Positions 4,640 through 6,200 of a stretch of 6,200 nucleotides of DNA are shown in pieces. The translations under genes were made by a program, and so were the position numbers. Where the stretch lies: positions 1 through 6,200 of the forward strand of contig JBBDRV010000134.1 in the NCBI GenBank assembly GCA_040905285.1, given 5' to 3'. How positions within the stretch are numbered: position 1 is the stretch's first letter; every line of letters begins with the position of its first letter. This stretch comes from JBBDRV01 sp040905285. Its GTDB lineage: Bacteria > Bacteroidota > Rhodothermia > Balneolales > Balneolaceae. The notes below the pieces were generated by a model. It worked only from the letters and a program-made list of their open reading frames with translations. It was not told the DNA's origin and did no database searches.

Positions 4640-6200
4640 GTGATCAAATCACTATACATAAAAAATTTCGCCCTTATCGATGAGCTCGATGTTGAATTTA
4701 AAAAGGGACTGAATATCCTGACGGGGCAGACAGGAGCCGGTAAATCGATCATCATCGGTGCCCTGAATATGATTCTGGGTGAGCGGGCCGATACGGAAGT
4801 CCTGCGGCAGGGGTCGAAAAAAGCCATCGCGGAAGCGCGCATCCAGGTTGACGAGCGTCCTGAAATCAAAAAGATCCTGCAGGACAACGCTGTTGAATTT
4901 TCACGGGAACTGATTCTCCGCAGGGAAATCACGAACTCCGGCAGCCGCGGGTTCATCAATGACACGCCGGTGACGATCGGCATTCTGAAAGCTGCAGGCA
5001 ATTATCTGGTGGATCTTCACGGCCAGCACGATCATCAGTTTCTTCTGAATGATGAAAATCACCGTAAGGTCATGGATGATTTTGAGACTGTGAAGCCGTT
5101 GCTGGAGGCCTACAGGAGTGCCTACAGGGATATGGCCGACCTGCAGAAGGATCTGAAGCTCCTGAAAAGAAGGGAAGCCGATATAAGGGAGAAGGCAGAA
5201 CTCCATCAGTTCCAAGCCTCCGAACTTGCCGAGGCGCGCCTGGACGCAGAAGAAGAGGAGAAGCTGACTGCGGAAATGACCCTTCTGGATAACGCCGAAG
5301 AGCTGGACCAGAAGGCAGCCCTCATCACCGGGCTTGGCAGTGATAATGATGCCAGCCTGCTTAATTTACTCAATATCGTCCGGCTCCATCTGGAGGAAAT
5401 CGCCCGAATCGAACCTGAATTCGCATCCTATCTTGAGGAAGTCAAAACTGCCGGAATAAGCATCCAGGAAACCGTCCGGTTTACGGAGCGCTACAGAAGC
5501 GGCATCGAGTTTAACCCGGCCCGGCTGGAGGAACTGCGCCAGAGGCAGGCGGAACTCAGGCGGCTGAAAAAAAAATACAACCGCTCTGTACCGGAGCTGA
5601 TCAGCTATCTTGAGGAGCTGAGGTCCGAACTTTCACTGGCTGAGAATTTCGATGTGGAAATTGAAAAGCTGGAAAACCGGATTTCCGGACAGTCGGACAT
5701 ACTAAGGGATCACGCATTGGCCCTGCATGAAAAGAGGCAGGAGGAAGGAGAGGAACTGGCCGGGGATATCGAGGAGAAACTGAAGCACCTCGGAATATCC
5801 ACCCCCTGTTTCAGGGTGAATGTGAACTGGCAATATGCCGGGAACGGGTGGTTTTCCCTGGAAGGACGACCGGTGGAATGCCACATGGACGGCTGTGACG
5901 AGGTGCTGTTTTTCATTTCAACCAACAAGGGCGAAGACCCGAAACCCCTGTCCAGGATTGCCTCGGGCGGGGAAGTCAGCCGCGTGATGCTGGCCCTCAA
6001 ATCCATCATCGCACGGGAGCAGCAACTGCCGGTAATGATCTTTGACGAGATCGACACGGGGATCAGCGGCCATATTTCTGAAAAAGTGGGGGTGGCGATG
6101 CGCAGGCTTTCCTCCCGGTGCCAGATTATCGCCATCACGCACCAGCCGCAGATTGCCAGCCAGGCGCACAAGCACTACCGCGTGGAAAAAGTCGAAACGG
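4640..6200 (+). CDS. recN: DNA repair protein RecN, GTG start, C-terminus beyond right edge
   Basis: RecN is an SMC-like ATPase of double-strand break repair; it associates with DNA ends and helps RecA-dependent recombination in the cytoplasm. The GTG at 4640 gives MIKSLYIKNFALIDELDVEF, the standard RecN opening, and the frame is open through 520 codons to the edge. Visible motifs: Walker A GQTGAGKS (29-36), HGQHDHQ (127-133), ABC signature LSRIASGGEVSR (437-448), Walker B VMIFDEIDTGISG (465-477, with Asp469-Glu470) and the switch histidine His501 in AITHQPQIASQ. The middle (about 150-370) is rich in Glu, Lys, Arg and Leu and forms the two arms of the coiled coil. RecN proteins are about 550-570 residues, so roughly 30-50 are missing. 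The Walker A has Gln where many RecN have Glu (GETGAGKS); this should not harm ATP binding. A structured leader, a terminator-like hairpin and a sequence complementary to its ribosome site lie upstream, so regulation is likely. The assignment is secure. Confidence 0.98.
   Translation, partial: MIKSLYIKNFALIDELDVEFKKGLNILTGQTGAGKSIIIGALNMILGERADTEVLRQGSKKAIAEARIQVDERPEIKKILQDNAVEFSRELILRREITNSGSRGFINDTPVTIGILKAAGNYLVDLHGQHDHQFLLNDENHRKVMDDFETVKPLLEAYRSAYRDMADLQKDLKLLKRREADIREKAELHQFQASELAEARLDAEEEEKLTAEMTLLDNAEELDQKAALITGLGSDNDASLLNLLNIVRLHLEEIARIEPEFASYLEEVKTAGISIQETVRFTERYRSGIEFNPARLEELRQRQAELRRLKKKYNRSVPELISYLEELRSELSLAENFDVEIEKLENRISGQSDILRDHALALHEKRQEEGEELAGDIEEKLKHLGISTPCFRVNVNWQYAGNGWFSLEGRPVECHMDGCDEVLFFISTNKGEDPKPLSRIASGGEVSRVMLALKSIIAREQQLPVMIFDEIDTGISGHISEKVGVAMRRLSSRCQIIAITHQPQIASQAHKHYRVEKVET

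Noticed and set aside
4375..4683. 102-codon plus-strand frame in the recN leader
   Set aside because: It runs through the terminator-like hairpin, overlaps the start of recN in another frame, lacks a good ribosome site and reads as random sequence.

Overview
The window reads as ordinary chromosome from a Bacteroidota-like bacterium. The best guess is the Balneolota/Rhodothermota side, because a GldC-family protein, a DUF4199-type membrane protein, a CPBP-type protein and a RecN with Bacteroidota-like motifs occur together in moderately GC-rich DNA. The taxonomic call is inference from gene content and protein style, not from a marker gene. There is no sign of phage, transposon, CRISPR, tRNA or rRNA.

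Layout. Bases 1-4244 form a run of seven minus-strand genes, read right to left: RluD-family pseudouridine synthase, gldC, accA, YbgC/4HBT-type thioesterase, DUF2085 membrane protein, DUF4199-type membrane protein, and the first 117 codons of a probable CPBP intramembrane protease. Junctions are very tight: 8-nt overlap (rlu/gldC), 0 nt (accA/thioesterase), 1 nt, 3 nt, and a 4-nt ATGA overlap. The only real gap is 55 AT-rich bases before accA, where a second promoter could lie. The set looks like one or two co-transcribed units: an RNA-modification gene plus gldC, then a fatty-acid/acyl-CoA and membrane-protein unit headed by accA.

Bases 4245-4639 are a 395-base divergent intergenic region with no credible gene. 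It holds a tandem repeat (CGTGTACAAT twice, 12 bases apart), a long GC-rich hairpin followed by a T-run that has the form of a plus-strand intrinsic terminator, and an 8-base perfect complement to the recN ribosome-binding site. Since no plus-strand gene lies upstream, the terminator must end either a small RNA or the recN leader itself.

Bases 4640-6200 hold recN, starting at a GTG behind a strong AGGAGG, and running off the right edge with roughly 30-50 C-terminal residues missing. It is open through all 520 visible codons and has Walker A, ABC signature, Walker B and switch histidine. The coding content is housekeeping; the part most worth a second look is the apparently structured leader in front of recN.
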